NCBI RefSeq assembly: GCF_003051105.1
Contig: NZ_QAOO01000027.1
Location: forward strand, 1 to 41,684
Direction: 5' to 3'
Origin: Nitrosomonas nitrosa
GTDB taxonomy: Bacteria; Pseudomonadota; Gammaproteobacteria; Burkholderiales; Nitrosomonadaceae
Length of the DNA: 41,684 nucleotides
Shown: positions 7,962 to 16,852 of the stretch, in pieces
How positions within the stretch are numbered: position 1 is the first letter of the stretch
How the letters are laid out: each line of letters begins with the position of its first letter
Translations under genes and position numbers: made by a program
The notes under the pieces: generated by a model
Told to the model about the DNA's origin: nothing
Database searches by the model: none
Seen by the model: the letters and a program-made list of their open reading frames with translations, nothing else

Positions 7962-10900
7962 ATGGTTACTTTGACTAAACTTAGTAGTGTTTATGGCGGT
8001 ATTGCAGTAACGTGTATTGCGCTTTCTGGAGGTGTTCAAGCTGATAGCGTAAGGATCACATTTGAGCAAAGCGAAAATGAGAGTGCTGTGAGTGGTGTAG
8101 AAGCTACCGGTCTTTATGCATCAATGGGCGTCAGATTTCCATCGCGTCCGACCATTGAGTGGTATGGGCTTTCTGGGCAGGTACAGGTACTACAACAAGG
8201 AAAAGTAACCTTTAATCGGGTAAACTGTGAGCCCCTAGTAATGGAATTCGAACCTGCTATGGCAGTTCGTGAAGTAGGTATGCGCGTTATAAACCGTCAT
8301 GTGCGTGATTACACGATCGAGGCTTTTTCTGATCTAATCGAGGTTGACAGCTTCCGATATGTCCCTGCAGGAGGATCGCCACATCAATCTGGCCCATTGT
8401 CCCTTTCTCGTAATATTACACTACGAGCTGAGCCAGGAGAAGGCAATATTACACGGGTTGTTGCTACCCCACCTTCGGATTGTTTCGACTTAATGGTGAT
8501 CGACAATCTCTCTTATGAAACCTTGCATCCGGTAACACCAATTTCGGCAATTTCGGTTCTTGCTTATGAAGTAACGCAAGGGATTATGTCCCGGTTAACT
8601 CATCTAGGCGATGAGCGCGTTTCTTACCCTGACACGCGTGTTATGGCGCTGCCTGAAAAAAGATTGACATATGTTTCGGGGCGTGATACTGGCGTAAGAT
8701 TTTTTCTCGGCGCTAGTGGATTGCCTGAAGCGAATTTCAATGGTGATTTGAGCGTTACAGTGTTTTATGAGGACGGATCACGCAAAACTAAGATGATCAG
8801 AGAAAACACTGAAGGTGGCAGTAATGTACCTCTGGTTGAGAGAAGTGCAGAACCCAGTACGCTGCGACGCGTGCTGGCACAAAGACGGGCTCAGGTCGAT
8901 CAATCCCTTGATTATGTCATTCCTGGAAAATTTCTTCAGAATGCTCGCTCTATGCGCCTGACGCTGACGACAATCCCTACAGGCATGCCACTGGCAAATA
9001 TAAATATTAACTTCGTTGGGCCTTACAGTATGGGCCTAGATATCATTCGTGTAAACGGCATGGGACGGGACGCTGGGATAGGGCTTGCCCCGACGCAGGA
9101 GACGGCTGATTTAATAACCCGGTTTATTCAAGATCTTTATCCCATCACAGGTTCTATTTCAGTACGTAATAATATCGTAACAGGCATAAGTACGGGGGGA
9201 TCGGAAGGAGGATGTAGATCTCTACTTTCCGCACTAGATTCGATGGCAATTGGCACTAATGTCAGATCTCCAATTTCTGATGTGAATTTTTGGACCTATA
9301 TGTATATTGTTCAGAGTCCACCCTGTGGCGGGGTCGGCAGTTACAACTTACCTGGATTGTTGACTAGTCCAGCTGTTTCAACGGCAGCCCATGAGGTGAG
9401 TCATAATATAGGTATCAATCATGCTAGTAATCAACATAATGAAAGTCTAGGTGGTACTCTGAATGACTGGGAACGTTGGCCCTATACTCATGGTTCAATT
9501 GGTGCTATTGACGAGATGGTTGGTTTTAATGACGGTGTCTTTGGAGTCGTGATGAGACCAAATATGGCCAGTGTTGATCTTGATATGATCGATAACTGGG
9601 GGGTGTGGACACTCAGTCCTATTGCGCCTTGCCAATCGGTTAATCCAGCTCAAATATTTCCTGCCTGCACTTCACCTGATGCCAATCTTGTTCATGACTA
9701 TATGTCCTATGGACCTAAGACGCTTATCCCAATTTGGGGAGCGCAGCATTGGATTTCTGATGTTAATTATCATCGATTGCTACGTTGGTTTGAGAATTGT
9801 CGTGTGCTCGATCCTCCACATCAATTTATGACGGGGGGAACCTCTAATGTAAGCGATACATCCGGAATGTGCAGTGGTGCTGGCACATTAGCTGGTAGAG
9901 CGAGCTCCAGTATAAAAATAGAGAAGGCGCCACGTGAGGGATTTGTCTTTTCAGGTTTGATTGAGAAGGATGGTGTCATTTCTAAATTTAATGCAGTCCG
10001 CAAGCGTGCCTTAGCACAATCCTTCATCAATCCTGCTGGTCCTTATCGCATTGTCTTCTATACGGAAGACGGAATAGTCATCAGATCAATTCCTTTCAAT
10101 GCTCATAACTTATCGGGTGGCGGTGGAAGCCGTATTTTCAGTGTCGTGGCTCCATTTGATGCGAAGCTCGCTAGGGTGGAGATTTACCATAATAAAAAGA
10201 TAGTGTTTTCCAAGGATTCAGGAGCCGTTACGCCGACAATTGAGCTTCTGAGCCCGAGAGGTGGAGAAGTTTGGCGTTCTGGAAAGCAACGCATCAAATG
10301 GAAACACAACACCGAGGCAAGTGAAATCTATATCCAATATAGCCCTGACAAGGGTACTAGCTGGTATCCTTTGGGTCTGGTCGGCAGTGACCAAAATTAT
10401 CTTGATGTCAATGTTGAGGATCTTTTTCCTTCGAACAATGCGTTGCTATATCTTTCGACAACGAAAGATCTTAAGAGTGGAATGGTCATTATAGATCGAG
10501 AGTTTGCTATTGGGCAGAACTCAATTATTCCTCAGGATGGTGGTAATTCTTCACTGGATTTCAAAGAAGATTGCATCCAGCATGATCCGAATGCGATTGA
10601 AATCAGAGAAGTAAACAGTAGTTGGAAGATTGTTCAAGGTAATCGTTGGCTGTTTGATTTTGAGAGTAAGGCCGATGAAGCGAAAGCTGCTTATGCGGCC
10701 ATAAAGCGTTATGGGTTTGATACGACCTGTTATGTAGGGCGACCTAATCCTTCCATGATCTACTTGAAAAAAGGTAAAAGTATTCCAGGTGGTTCATCTC
10801 AAGGGGCAGATTGTATCAATATTGATTGGAATTCGGTTAGAGCCCAACAAGAAGGGTCGGATTGGGTCCTCTTGTCAAATCGATCCCGTATAGCAATGTT

Positions 10901-11018
10901 CCCGAATGAAACGGAGGCGAAGCGTGCACTTAGCGTTGTCAAAGCTTATCGCTTGAATCGGCAATGTTTTATCGGCCGACCGGGACCATCTTTTAAATAT
11001 TGGCTTTCTGCACATTAG
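7962..11018 (+). CDS. Large secreted metzincin-type zinc metalloprotease
   Basis: The start chosen is ATG 7962 after GGGAGG; the frame is open to 7947 without support. The protein has 1018 residues. Residues 1-24 are a Sec signal peptide (hydrophobic GGIAVTCIALSGG, cleavage after VQA). The catalytic signature HEVSHNIGINH (His477, Glu478, His481, His487) fits HExxHxxGxxH exactly. A Met-turn-like HDYMSYG follows at 578-584. Together these define a metzincin fold; I cannot name the peptidase family. Residues about 755-845 look like an Ig/FN3-type beta domain (TIELLSPRGGEVW...). Two related C-terminal modules of about 70 residues follow, each starting Asp-Cys-Ile and ending Cys-[YF]-[VI]-Gly-Arg-Pro-x-Pro-Ser; these may be binding or anchoring domains. 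The 450 residues before the zinc site are probably a beta-rich N-terminal region. A terminator follows the gene. Confidence 0.8.
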   Translation: MVTLTKLSSVYGGIAVTCIALSGGVQADSVRITFEQSENESAVSGVEATGLYASMGVRFPSRPTIEWYGLSGQVQVLQQGKVTFNRVNCEPLVMEFEPAMAVREVGMRVINRHVRDYTIEAFSDLIEVDSFRYVPAGGSPHQSGPLSLSRNITLRAEPGEGNITRVVATPPSDCFDLMVIDNLSYETLHPVTPISAISVLAYEVTQGIMSRLTHLGDERVSYPDTRVMALPEKRLTYVSGRDTGVRFFLGASGLPEANFNGDLSVTVFYEDGSRKTKMIRENTEGGSNVPLVERSAEPSTLRRVLAQRRAQVDQSLDYVIPGKFLQNARSMRLTLTTIPTGMPLANININFVGPYSMGLDIIRVNGMGRDAGIGLAPTQETADLITRFIQDLYPITGSISVRNNIVTGISTGGSEGGCRSLLSALDSMAIGTNVRSPISDVNFWTYMYIVQSPPCGGVGSYNLPGLLTSPAVSTAAHEVSHNIGINHASNQHNESLGGTLNDWERWPYTHGSIGAIDEMVGFNDGVFGVVMRPNMASVDLDMIDNWGVWTLSPIAPCQSVNPAQIFPACTSPDANLVHDYMSYGPKTLIPIWGAQHWISDVNYHRLLRWFENCRVLDPPHQFMTGGTSNVSDTSGMCSGAGTLAGRASSSIKIEKAPREGFVFSGLIEKDGVISKFNAVRKRALAQSFINPAGPYRIVFYTEDGIVIRSIPFNAHNLSGGGGSRIFSVVAPFDAKLARVEIYHNKKIVFSKDSGAVTPTIELLSPRGGEVWRSGKQRIKWKHNTEASEIYIQYSPDKGTSWYPLGLVGSDQNYLDVNVEDLFPSNNALLYLSTTKDLKSGMVIIDREFAIGQNSIIPQDGGNSSLDFKEDCIQHDPNAIEIREVNSSWKIVQGNRWLFDFESKADEAKAAYAAIKRYGFDTTCYVGRPNPSMIYLKKGKSIPGGSSQGADCINIDWNSVRAQQEGSDWVLLSNRSRIAMFPNETEAKRALSVVKAYRLNRQCFIGRPGPSFKYWLSAH

Positions 11019-11064
11019 GCTTAGGATCTATTAGTTTCAGGATTCTCGAACAGGCTTTGACATG

Positions 11065-11107
11065 AATCACTCATGACAAACCTCCCGCCGTGAGTGATTT
11101 ATTTTTT
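11065..11107 (+). terminator. Intrinsic terminator after the metalloprotease gene
   Basis: AATCACTCA (11065-11073) pairs perfectly with TGAGTGATT (11091-11099), with a 17-base loop that may tighten by a further G-C pair, followed by a T-rich run (11098-11108). It lies 47 bases after the stop of the protease gene and separates that block from the eCIS operon. Confidence 0.75.
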
Positions 11108-11515
11108 TCTGCCAAAGAAACAGTTCAATTGCGAAGAACATGTTCGCGAATCAAGAAAAAAATAAGAGCGGTAATTGAGGTTATTGTTTAGTATACGTTC
11201 AACTTACCAACTGTTATTCTTTCAATTTTAGTTTAATAATCACCGTACGAAAGTCGAGGTACGCTGTAGTGATGTGTTTTTATCACGATATGATTAATAA
11301 AGTGTTTACTCTAGTCAAAAAATGGTATTAGAATGAAATCAATTTGTTTAGCATTTCATTTAAATAGATTCGAATATGAACATGACTAATTGACTGTCAG
11401 CTATCCTCAATCAAGAGGGTTTCAACGTGATTAATCGAATATTTATACTGCTTATATTCTCGATCTGTTAAAAATAAAGCAGCTCCAGAAATTCACTAAG
11501 GAGGGTGTAAGGTAA
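11108..11515. other. A+T-rich leader region of the eCIS operon, no gene seen
   Basis: No open frame with a ribosome site is visible on either strand. It most likely holds the eCIS promoter and regulatory DNA; one candidate promoter is listed. A+T-richness makes other chance -10-like hexamers likely. Confidence 0.5.
11305..11334 (+). promoter_or_regulatory. Candidate sigma-70 promoter upstream of eCIS
   Basis: TTTACT (11305-11310) and TAGAAT (11329-11334) are separated by 18 bases. Each hexamer has one or two differences from consensus (TTGACA, TATAAT). It points toward the eCIS genes, about 180 bases before the first small frame. This is pattern matching in A+T-rich DNA, so it is weak evidence. 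Confidence 0.25.
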
Positions 11516-11644
11516 ATGTACATAATTTCGATTACTGATCCTCCTGTCATGCATATGAGTAATCCCGATCCATGTAGCTGTTTTGATTTGGTCTGGCAGT
11601 ACTTCATAACTAGTTTTATCAATCAGTTTTTACTGACAGATTGA
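11516..11644 (+). CDS. Possible 42-residue leader peptide with a strong ribosome site
   Basis: ATG 11516 follows AAGGAGGG (11499-11506), the strongest Shine-Dalgarno match near the start of the eCIS operon, at a workable spacing of about nine bases. The product has 42 residues, beginning MYIISITDPPVMHM. It has a Cys-Ser-Cys near the middle and a hydrophobic, aromatic C-terminal half (FDLVWQYFITSFINQFLL). It matches no family I know. The stop is 21 bases before the DUF4255 gene, whose own ribosome site is poor, so translation of this frame could feed ribosomes into the operon. Coding is not proven. Confidence 0.35.
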   Translation: MYIISITDPPVMHMSNPDPCSCFDLVWQYFITSFINQFLLTD

Positions 11645-11665
11645 TACTTATTCGGATGTGTGATT

Positions 11666-12289
11666 ATGAGTAGCTTACTTTTACAAATAATAATCAAGCA
11701 GCTCAATCACTACATAAAATCTGTTGAAGATTCTCCACAAGACACGACCTTCGATCCCGTCATATTGGGGAATATGGCAAAAACGAGAATTGCGGGAGGT
11801 GCTGGAGATGATGATGGCCTGGAAGAACGGATTGTCGTCAGCCTGGTCAATGTCGCTGAAGAAGCGGCGCTAAAAAACAAACCAGCTACAAAACAAGTTG
11901 GCTCGCAGATTTACGAACTACAACCGCCGGTATATATCAATTTATATTTATTGTTTGCTGCAAACTTCAACGAATATTCTTCTGCGATTGAATATTTGTT
12001 CCGTGTAATAGAGTTTTTCCAAAGTAAAAAAATATTCAAGTTTAAAAATGCACCGCTGGCGTCAGTGGATCCCAATCAGGGCGTAAGCCAAGGTGAAATT
12101 GAAATCTGTTTGGACCTGCATACCCTGAGTTTCGAGCAATTGAATGATTTATGGGGTTCACTGGGAGGCAAACAGCTCCCGTTTGTAATGTACCGGGCAC
12201 GATTGATTCCGATTCAGATGGAATTGCCAATGGCGCGAACGGGTATGATCACTGAAGTCGATCTGACAACGCAGGGAATGATGGGATGA
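11666..12289 (+). CDS. DUF4255 (Pvc16 N-terminal type) tail-terminator/cap protein
   Basis: This 207-residue protein starts at ATG 11666; the frame opens at GTG 11660. It has the features of DUF4255 / Pvc16_N: an N-terminal amphipathic helix region (SSLLLQIIIKQLNHYI), the conserved ISLVNVxEE-type strand seen here as VVSLVNVAEEAALKNKPA, the PPVYINLYLLFAANF core and a C-terminal RARLIPIQ strand. In eCIS particles this family closes the distal end of the tube and sheath (Afp16/Pvc16 type) and limits length. Its position first in the operon, next to the sheath genes, is common in non-Photorhabdus eCIS loci. The next gene starts seven bases after its stop. The family call is strong; the exact structural position is from family knowledge. 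Confidence 0.85.
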   Translation: MSSLLLQIIIKQLNHYIKSVEDSPQDTTFDPVILGNMAKTRIAGGAGDDDGLEERIVVSLVNVAEEAALKNKPATKQVGSQIYELQPPVYINLYLLFAANFNEYSSAIEYLFRVIEFFQSKKIFKFKNAPLASVDPNQGVSQGEIEICLDLHTLSFEQLNDLWGSLGGKQLPFVMYRARLIPIQMELPMARTGMITEVDLTTQGMMG

Positions 12290-12296
12290 CTTGATT

Positions 12297-13445
12297 ATGG
12301 GTGTGAGAATAAATTATCAACCGTTGTGCAATATCCGTATCTTGCATGGCTATTATCTGCACCCAGATAGCTGGCCGGACAATGTTTTAAACGCCGAAGA
12401 ACAGCGCAGTATCGTTGACGATCCAGCCATAATCGAAAATTATTCAATACTGAATGATTTGTCTATTGCCCCAACCCCCTCAACCCGCCTGTCAATGGCT
12501 GACTATAGAATCAGATTTCGTGAAAATCCACTGGGCTTTTTCCTTTGGTTGCAAGCCGAGGAAGCTGGTGCAACTTTTATTCCTTTCGTGCCATTTGCAG
12601 AGCCATTACTCCTGACATTTCATTTGAAAGTCAAGAATCCATTTTTCTGGAATTTTACGAACATACCCTTCGATAACTTTGCAACCAATCTCTATTACTT
12701 TTCAAATCGGGTGAACAACAGCGGTAAAGGAACGCTGTATTTGAACAATGAAGGTACTTACGTCTCGGGCCGCGATCGTATTGCTGTCCGGCCAAGTATA
12801 TTTTCAATTGATGTTTCAGGATTAGGGTTGAATGAAGTAACTTTCGTACTCGAAAATGAGTTTCATCGCAGTGAAAATACCTGTGAATCTGACGATACAG
12901 GAACTCCACTGGGAAGTTGCGAACTTGATTGGCGTTCCTTGCCATCTGGGCTATACAGTCTCGCTGCGTTTGATGATCGTGGAGAGCCTATTCCTTCTCT
13001 GACACATCAGTTTTATCTTAATACCGGCGAAGTATCGGCAAATACTTTGGCAATAATCGATCTGTTTTATTTGCCGGACACGATCCATAGCGGCTATGCG
13101 CTTCTGGATCCCGTTACTCATAGCTTATCGAAGCCGAACTTTGTCTTGTGGTGGCAGAATCGTCTTGCCTATTGGCGCTATATTTTTGATAAACGGCAAT
13201 CGGTCTTTCCTGTATCGGGCAGCGACGTAAGATATACAGACGCAACGCAAACACGATTAATAACAAATCAAATACAGCCACTGATAGCAGGATATAGACC
13301 GATCCGCTTCCGGCATGTTATTCCCAATACATCGATCAATGAAGAGTTTTTACTCCCCAATCCAGGAGTGGAAACAGTCTACCCGGAAGATCGTGACATT
13401 TTTTCCGAGGTATATCTTGGCAACTTAGATATCAGTAGGGTGTGA
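12297..13445 (+). CDS. Unassigned eCIS-linked structural protein, 382 residues
   Basis: I do not recognise this family with certainty. ATG 12297 is chosen over TTG 12291. There is no signal peptide or membrane segment. The first 35 residues include NIRILHGYYLHPDSWPDNVL, then a Pro-rich segment and a beta-rich body with many aromatic residues (NPFFWNFTNIPFDNF, LPSGLYSLAAFDDRG). The protein ends in EVYLGNLDISRV. It sits between the DUF4255 cap gene and the first sheath gene with only four bases to the latter, so it is very likely part of the particle. A cap-adaptor or terminator role is my inference from position. Its moderate A+T bias matches the DUF4255 gene and sheath genes. Confidence 0.6.
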   Translation: MGVRINYQPLCNIRILHGYYLHPDSWPDNVLNAEEQRSIVDDPAIIENYSILNDLSIAPTPSTRLSMADYRIRFRENPLGFFLWLQAEEAGATFIPFVPFAEPLLLTFHLKVKNPFFWNFTNIPFDNFATNLYYFSNRVNNSGKGTLYLNNEGTYVSGRDRIAVRPSIFSIDVSGLGLNEVTFVLENEFHRSENTCESDDTGTPLGSCELDWRSLPSGLYSLAAFDDRGEPIPSLTHQFYLNTGEVSANTLAIIDLFYLPDTIHSGYALLDPVTHSLSKPNFVLWWQNRLAYWRYIFDKRQSVFPVSGSDVRYTDATQTRLITNQIQPLIAGYRPIRFRHVIPNTSINEEFLLPNPGVETVYPEDRDIFSEVYLGNLDISRV

Positions 13446-13449
13446 CTAA

Positions 13450-14940
13450 ATGCAAACAAAAAAAACTCCAGGTGTATATGTAGAAGAAATTACTACTCTC
13501 GCGCCTTCTGTCGTACCGGTGTCGACAGCTATTCCCGCTTTTATTGGTTACACCGAAAAGCGGCCTTCATCTTCGATTGAAGCCATACGAATCAGTTCGC
13601 TGATGGACTTCGAACGTTTATTTGGTGGGCCATTTCAGGAAACTTTTTCTGCCAAAGCGCAGTATGAGGCCAGTACGGAAGAATACACGATCACTACTAT
13701 GCCCGAGGATCCGGGGCAGCCAACGTTTCGGTTGTATTACAGCTTGCGCATGTTCTATGCAAACGGTGGTGGAACCTGCTATATCGTCTCGGTAGGTGAA
13801 TATAAAGCCGAAAATGGAATAACTGAACCGAATTCTGACGTACTGATCAATGGCCTCAATGTGCTGGATCAGGAAGATGAACCAACATTGCTGATATTTC
13901 CTGATGCACCGGCTGTAATTAACGAAACCAATTTTAATCTTTATCAGCAGGCCCTTTCAAAATGTGCCCAGTTAAAAAGCCGCTTTACCCTGATCGATCT
14001 GCACCGTGGTGATCAGGATTTTGGTCTTCTTGATAAAGTCATCCAGGAGTTTAGAAGCGCTATAGATATCAACAATCTTTCCTATGGCGCAGCCTACTAC
14101 CCCTGGCTTCTGACCAATCTGAGATATGGTTACTATGAGAGTGACGTCGAAATTAGTATAACTGGGACACCACCATCCGAAGTAACTGAAATCAAGTTGA
14201 GTTACGATCTTAACGATTTAGATAATCTTCCGAACGTAACGGATCCTGTTGGTGGGACACTCGGGAATCATGAGAAAGAACAGTATTATCAAAACCGTTC
14301 CTTATTTCATATCGACAATATCCTCTATACCAAAATCAAGTCACACATCGAAAATTTCAGGGTGAAATTACCCCCCAGTGGGGCAGTAGCAGGGGTGTAT
14401 GCACGGGTGGATAACACGCGAGGTGTCTTTAAAGCCCCTGCAAATGAAGGCTTAAGCAGCGTCATTCGTCCCTTGGTCAATATCGATGATCTGCAACAGG
14501 AGAGTTTGAATGAGCATTCAACCGGAAAATCGGTCAATGTCATTCGTTCTTTTGCAGATAAAGGTGTGCTGATCTGGGGTGCGCGTACATTGGATGGAAA
14601 CAGCAATGAATGGCGCTATATATCCGTGCGCCGCTTCTTCCTGTTTGTAGAGGAATCGATCAAAAAAGCCATCGAGAATTTTGTTTTCGAAGCCAACAAT
14701 GAATCCATCTGGATTCGTCTGCGCAGTCTGATCGAGAATTTTTTGACATTACAGTGGAAAGCGGGCGCACTCGTAGGGGCCAAGCCTGACCAGGCTTTTG
14801 AAGTTCTCATTGGACTGGGAAAGACAATGACCGCACAGGATATATTAGAGGGAAGATTGATCATTCATGTTGGGCTGGCAGTCGTCAGGCCGGCTGAATT
14901 CATTATTCTCAAATTCACACACAAACTTCCAGAAGCGTAG
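13450..14940 (+). CDS. Contractile tail sheath protein 1 (Afp2/3/4-like)
   Basis: This is a 496-residue sheath subunit. The N-terminal signature KTPGVYVEEI...VSTAIPAFIGYT is diagnostic for phage and eCIS sheaths and forms the interlocking arm. The middle contains YANGGGTCYIVSVG. The C-terminal third has the conserved sheath core: PPSGAVAGVYARVDNTRGVF, then ARTLDGNSNEWRYISVRRFF, then LEGRLIIHVGLAVVRPAEFI. Sheath subunits polymerise around the tube and contract to drive it through a target membrane. It lies 11 bases before a second, related sheath gene. Two or more sheath paralogues are normal in eCIS. Compared with its neighbour it has an extra insertion around residues 235-275. Confidence 0.95.
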   Translation: MQTKKTPGVYVEEITTLAPSVVPVSTAIPAFIGYTEKRPSSSIEAIRISSLMDFERLFGGPFQETFSAKAQYEASTEEYTITTMPEDPGQPTFRLYYSLRMFYANGGGTCYIVSVGEYKAENGITEPNSDVLINGLNVLDQEDEPTLLIFPDAPAVINETNFNLYQQALSKCAQLKSRFTLIDLHRGDQDFGLLDKVIQEFRSAIDINNLSYGAAYYPWLLTNLRYGYYESDVEISITGTPPSEVTEIKLSYDLNDLDNLPNVTDPVGGTLGNHEKEQYYQNRSLFHIDNILYTKIKSHIENFRVKLPPSGAVAGVYARVDNTRGVFKAPANEGLSSVIRPLVNIDDLQQESLNEHSTGKSVNVIRSFADKGVLIWGARTLDGNSNEWRYISVRRFFLFVEESIKKAIENFVFEANNESIWIRLRSLIENFLTLQWKAGALVGAKPDQAFEVLIGLGKTMTAQDILEGRLIIHVGLAVVRPAEFIILKFTHKLPEA

Positions 14941-14951
14941 GGGGAAATATC

Positions 14952-16370
14952 GTGGAAAGAACACCGGGCGTATATATTCAAGAAATAGGACTTCTCCCCT
15001 CTTCGGTTGCTCCGATTTCAACGGCGATACCTGCTTTTATCGGTTATACCGACAAAGGAGGGGGGACGGGACGGCCACTGGATGGCCAAGCTGTCAGAAT
15101 CAATTCGCTTCTGGAATATGAAAAAATGTATGGCAAGGCTGAAAATCAGCGGTTGGTCATTACAGTCGATACAGCTACCAATACGCCAATAAAAGTTGCA
15201 GTAGATACAACAGACCCTTCACCCTACCTGATGTACTACCAGGTACTGATGTATTTTTTAAACGGTGGCGGACCTTGTTACATCATCTCTGTAAATCGCT
15301 ATCAAGATACCGGGACTAAGGTTCAATCGAAATATCTCGATGATTCAGTCATAGATAGTAGCACCGGCCGTGTCGGTGGTTTGGCGCTAGCAAGAAAAGT
15401 GGATGAAATTACCTTACTCGTATTTCCCGATGCTCCTGCTTTGGAAGATAAAGACTACTATAATCTGTATCAGGCGGCACTAAAGCAATGCAGCGAATTG
15501 CAGAATAGGTTTACTTTGATCGATGTGAAAGATCCCGTTTCGCCCGATACTTCAGCTTCACCGATAGCAGCTTTTCGTGGAACAACTACTTTTCCAGGCA
15601 TTGGAATTAACTACCTCAATTACGGCGCAGCCTACTATCCCTATCTCAACACTACATTAAGCTATCAATATGATTTAGCAAGCTCGCTCAGTTTTGTTGA
15701 TCGTAATAAAGATACCATTACAGATACCGGTTCTCTTAGTGCTAATACCAAATTCATAGCGTCACTGGAAAGGTTGATAGCCGGATTTCCTGTTACGCTG
15801 CCACCCAGTGGCGCAATCGCAGGCATCTACGCCCAGATAGATCGTACCCGCGGGGTATTCAAAGCGCCCGCAAATGTCAGTTTGAATTCGGTTATTTCAC
15901 CTGTACGCAAAATCACCGACGAAGAACAGCAGGAGTTGAATATTCACTCTACAGGCAAATCAGTCAATGCCATTCGCGCTTTTGCTGGAAAAGGTATATT
16001 GGTATGGGGAGGGAGAACACTCGAGGGTAACAGCAAAGAATGGCGCTATATTTCTGTCCGGCGCTTTTTCCTGTTTGTAGAAGAATCGCTACGCAAAGCC
16101 ATCGAACCCTTCGTGTTTGAAGGCAACAATGAAAATACCTGGATACGCATCAGAGGCTTGATCGAAAACTTTCTGACCAGTCAATGGCGAGCCGGTGCAT
16201 TGTTTGGCAGTACACCCAGTCAGGCATTCTTTGTCAATATTGGTCTGGGTGCAACCATGTCAGCTCAGGATGTTTTGGAAGGAAGGCTCATCGCCGAAAT
16301 AGGTATGGCTGCGGTACGCCCTGCGGAATTCATCATCCTGAAATTTACCCATAGGGTTCAAAACGCATAA
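14952..16370 (+). CDS. Contractile tail sheath protein 2 (Afp2/3/4-like)
   Basis: This 472-residue paralogue of the preceding sheath shares the N-terminal TPGVYIQEI...STAIPAFIGYT signature and, very closely, the C-terminal core (GRTLEGNSKEWRYISVRRFF). The start is GTG 14952, eight bases after a GGGGAAA ribosome site; no ATG fits. The central region (residues about 60-260) differs from sheath 1, consistent with a surface-exposed domain. Different sheath paralogues may occupy different levels of the particle, for example the baseplate-proximal ring versus the trunk, but the sequence does not say which is which. Confidence 0.95.
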   Translation: MERTPGVYIQEIGLLPSSVAPISTAIPAFIGYTDKGGGTGRPLDGQAVRINSLLEYEKMYGKAENQRLVITVDTATNTPIKVAVDTTDPSPYLMYYQVLMYFLNGGGPCYIISVNRYQDTGTKVQSKYLDDSVIDSSTGRVGGLALARKVDEITLLVFPDAPALEDKDYYNLYQAALKQCSELQNRFTLIDVKDPVSPDTSASPIAAFRGTTTFPGIGINYLNYGAAYYPYLNTTLSYQYDLASSLSFVDRNKDTITDTGSLSANTKFIASLERLIAGFPVTLPPSGAIAGIYAQIDRTRGVFKAPANVSLNSVISPVRKITDEEQQELNIHSTGKSVNAIRAFAGKGILVWGGRTLEGNSKEWRYISVRRFFLFVEESLRKAIEPFVFEGNNENTWIRIRGLIENFLTSQWRAGALFGSTPSQAFFVNIGLGATMSAQDVLEGRLIAEIGMAAVRPAEFIILKFTHRVQNA

Positions 16371-16396
16371 TTTAACTGCAAAAACGGATATCGACT

Positions 16397-16852
16397 ATGA
16401 CTACAGTAAATGATTACCCATTGACCAAGTTTCACTTCAGCGTGAATTGGGGCGGTGCAGATATGAGTTTTCAGGAAGTGACCGGATTGGAGCTTACCCG
16501 TGAAACGGCCGAATATCGTGGCGGCATGGACCCAAGCTTTACCAAGCAATGTATTCCAGGTATGAAAAGCTATGGGGAACTTACCCTCAAGCGCGGAACT
16601 TTTGCAGGAAGCAATGACTTCTTCGATTGGTGGAATGGTGACACCAATAAGGAAAATAACGGCATGCCTGAGCGCCGTACCGTCACGATAACTTTGCTCA
16701 ATGCCGCTCGAAAAGCGGTAGTGACCTGGACGATCGATAACGCGCTGCCTACCAAAGTGACATCGACTGATCTGAATGCCCAGAACAATGAAATCGCCAT
16801 CGAGACGCTGGTATTGAAGCATGAGGGTATCCATATCGCTCAAGAGGCGTAA
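16397..16852 (+). CDS. Inner tube protein 1 (T4 gp19-like, Afp1/5 type)
   Basis: This 151-residue protein is of the gp19/Hcp-like tube family: YPLTKFHFSVNWGG start, QEVTGLELTRETAEYRGG strand pair, PGMKSYGELTLKRGTF and a C-terminal NEIAIETLVLKHEGI. Subunits stack as hexameric rings forming the inner tube that carries cargo. The stop is directly followed by the ATG of the second tube gene (TAA-ATG), so translation is coupled. Confidence 0.92.
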   Translation: MTTVNDYPLTKFHFSVNWGGADMSFQEVTGLELTRETAEYRGGMDPSFTKQCIPGMKSYGELTLKRGTFAGSNDFFDWWNGDTNKENNGMPERRTVTITLLNAARKAVVTWTIDNALPTKVTSTDLNAQNNEIAIETLVLKHEGIHIAQEA

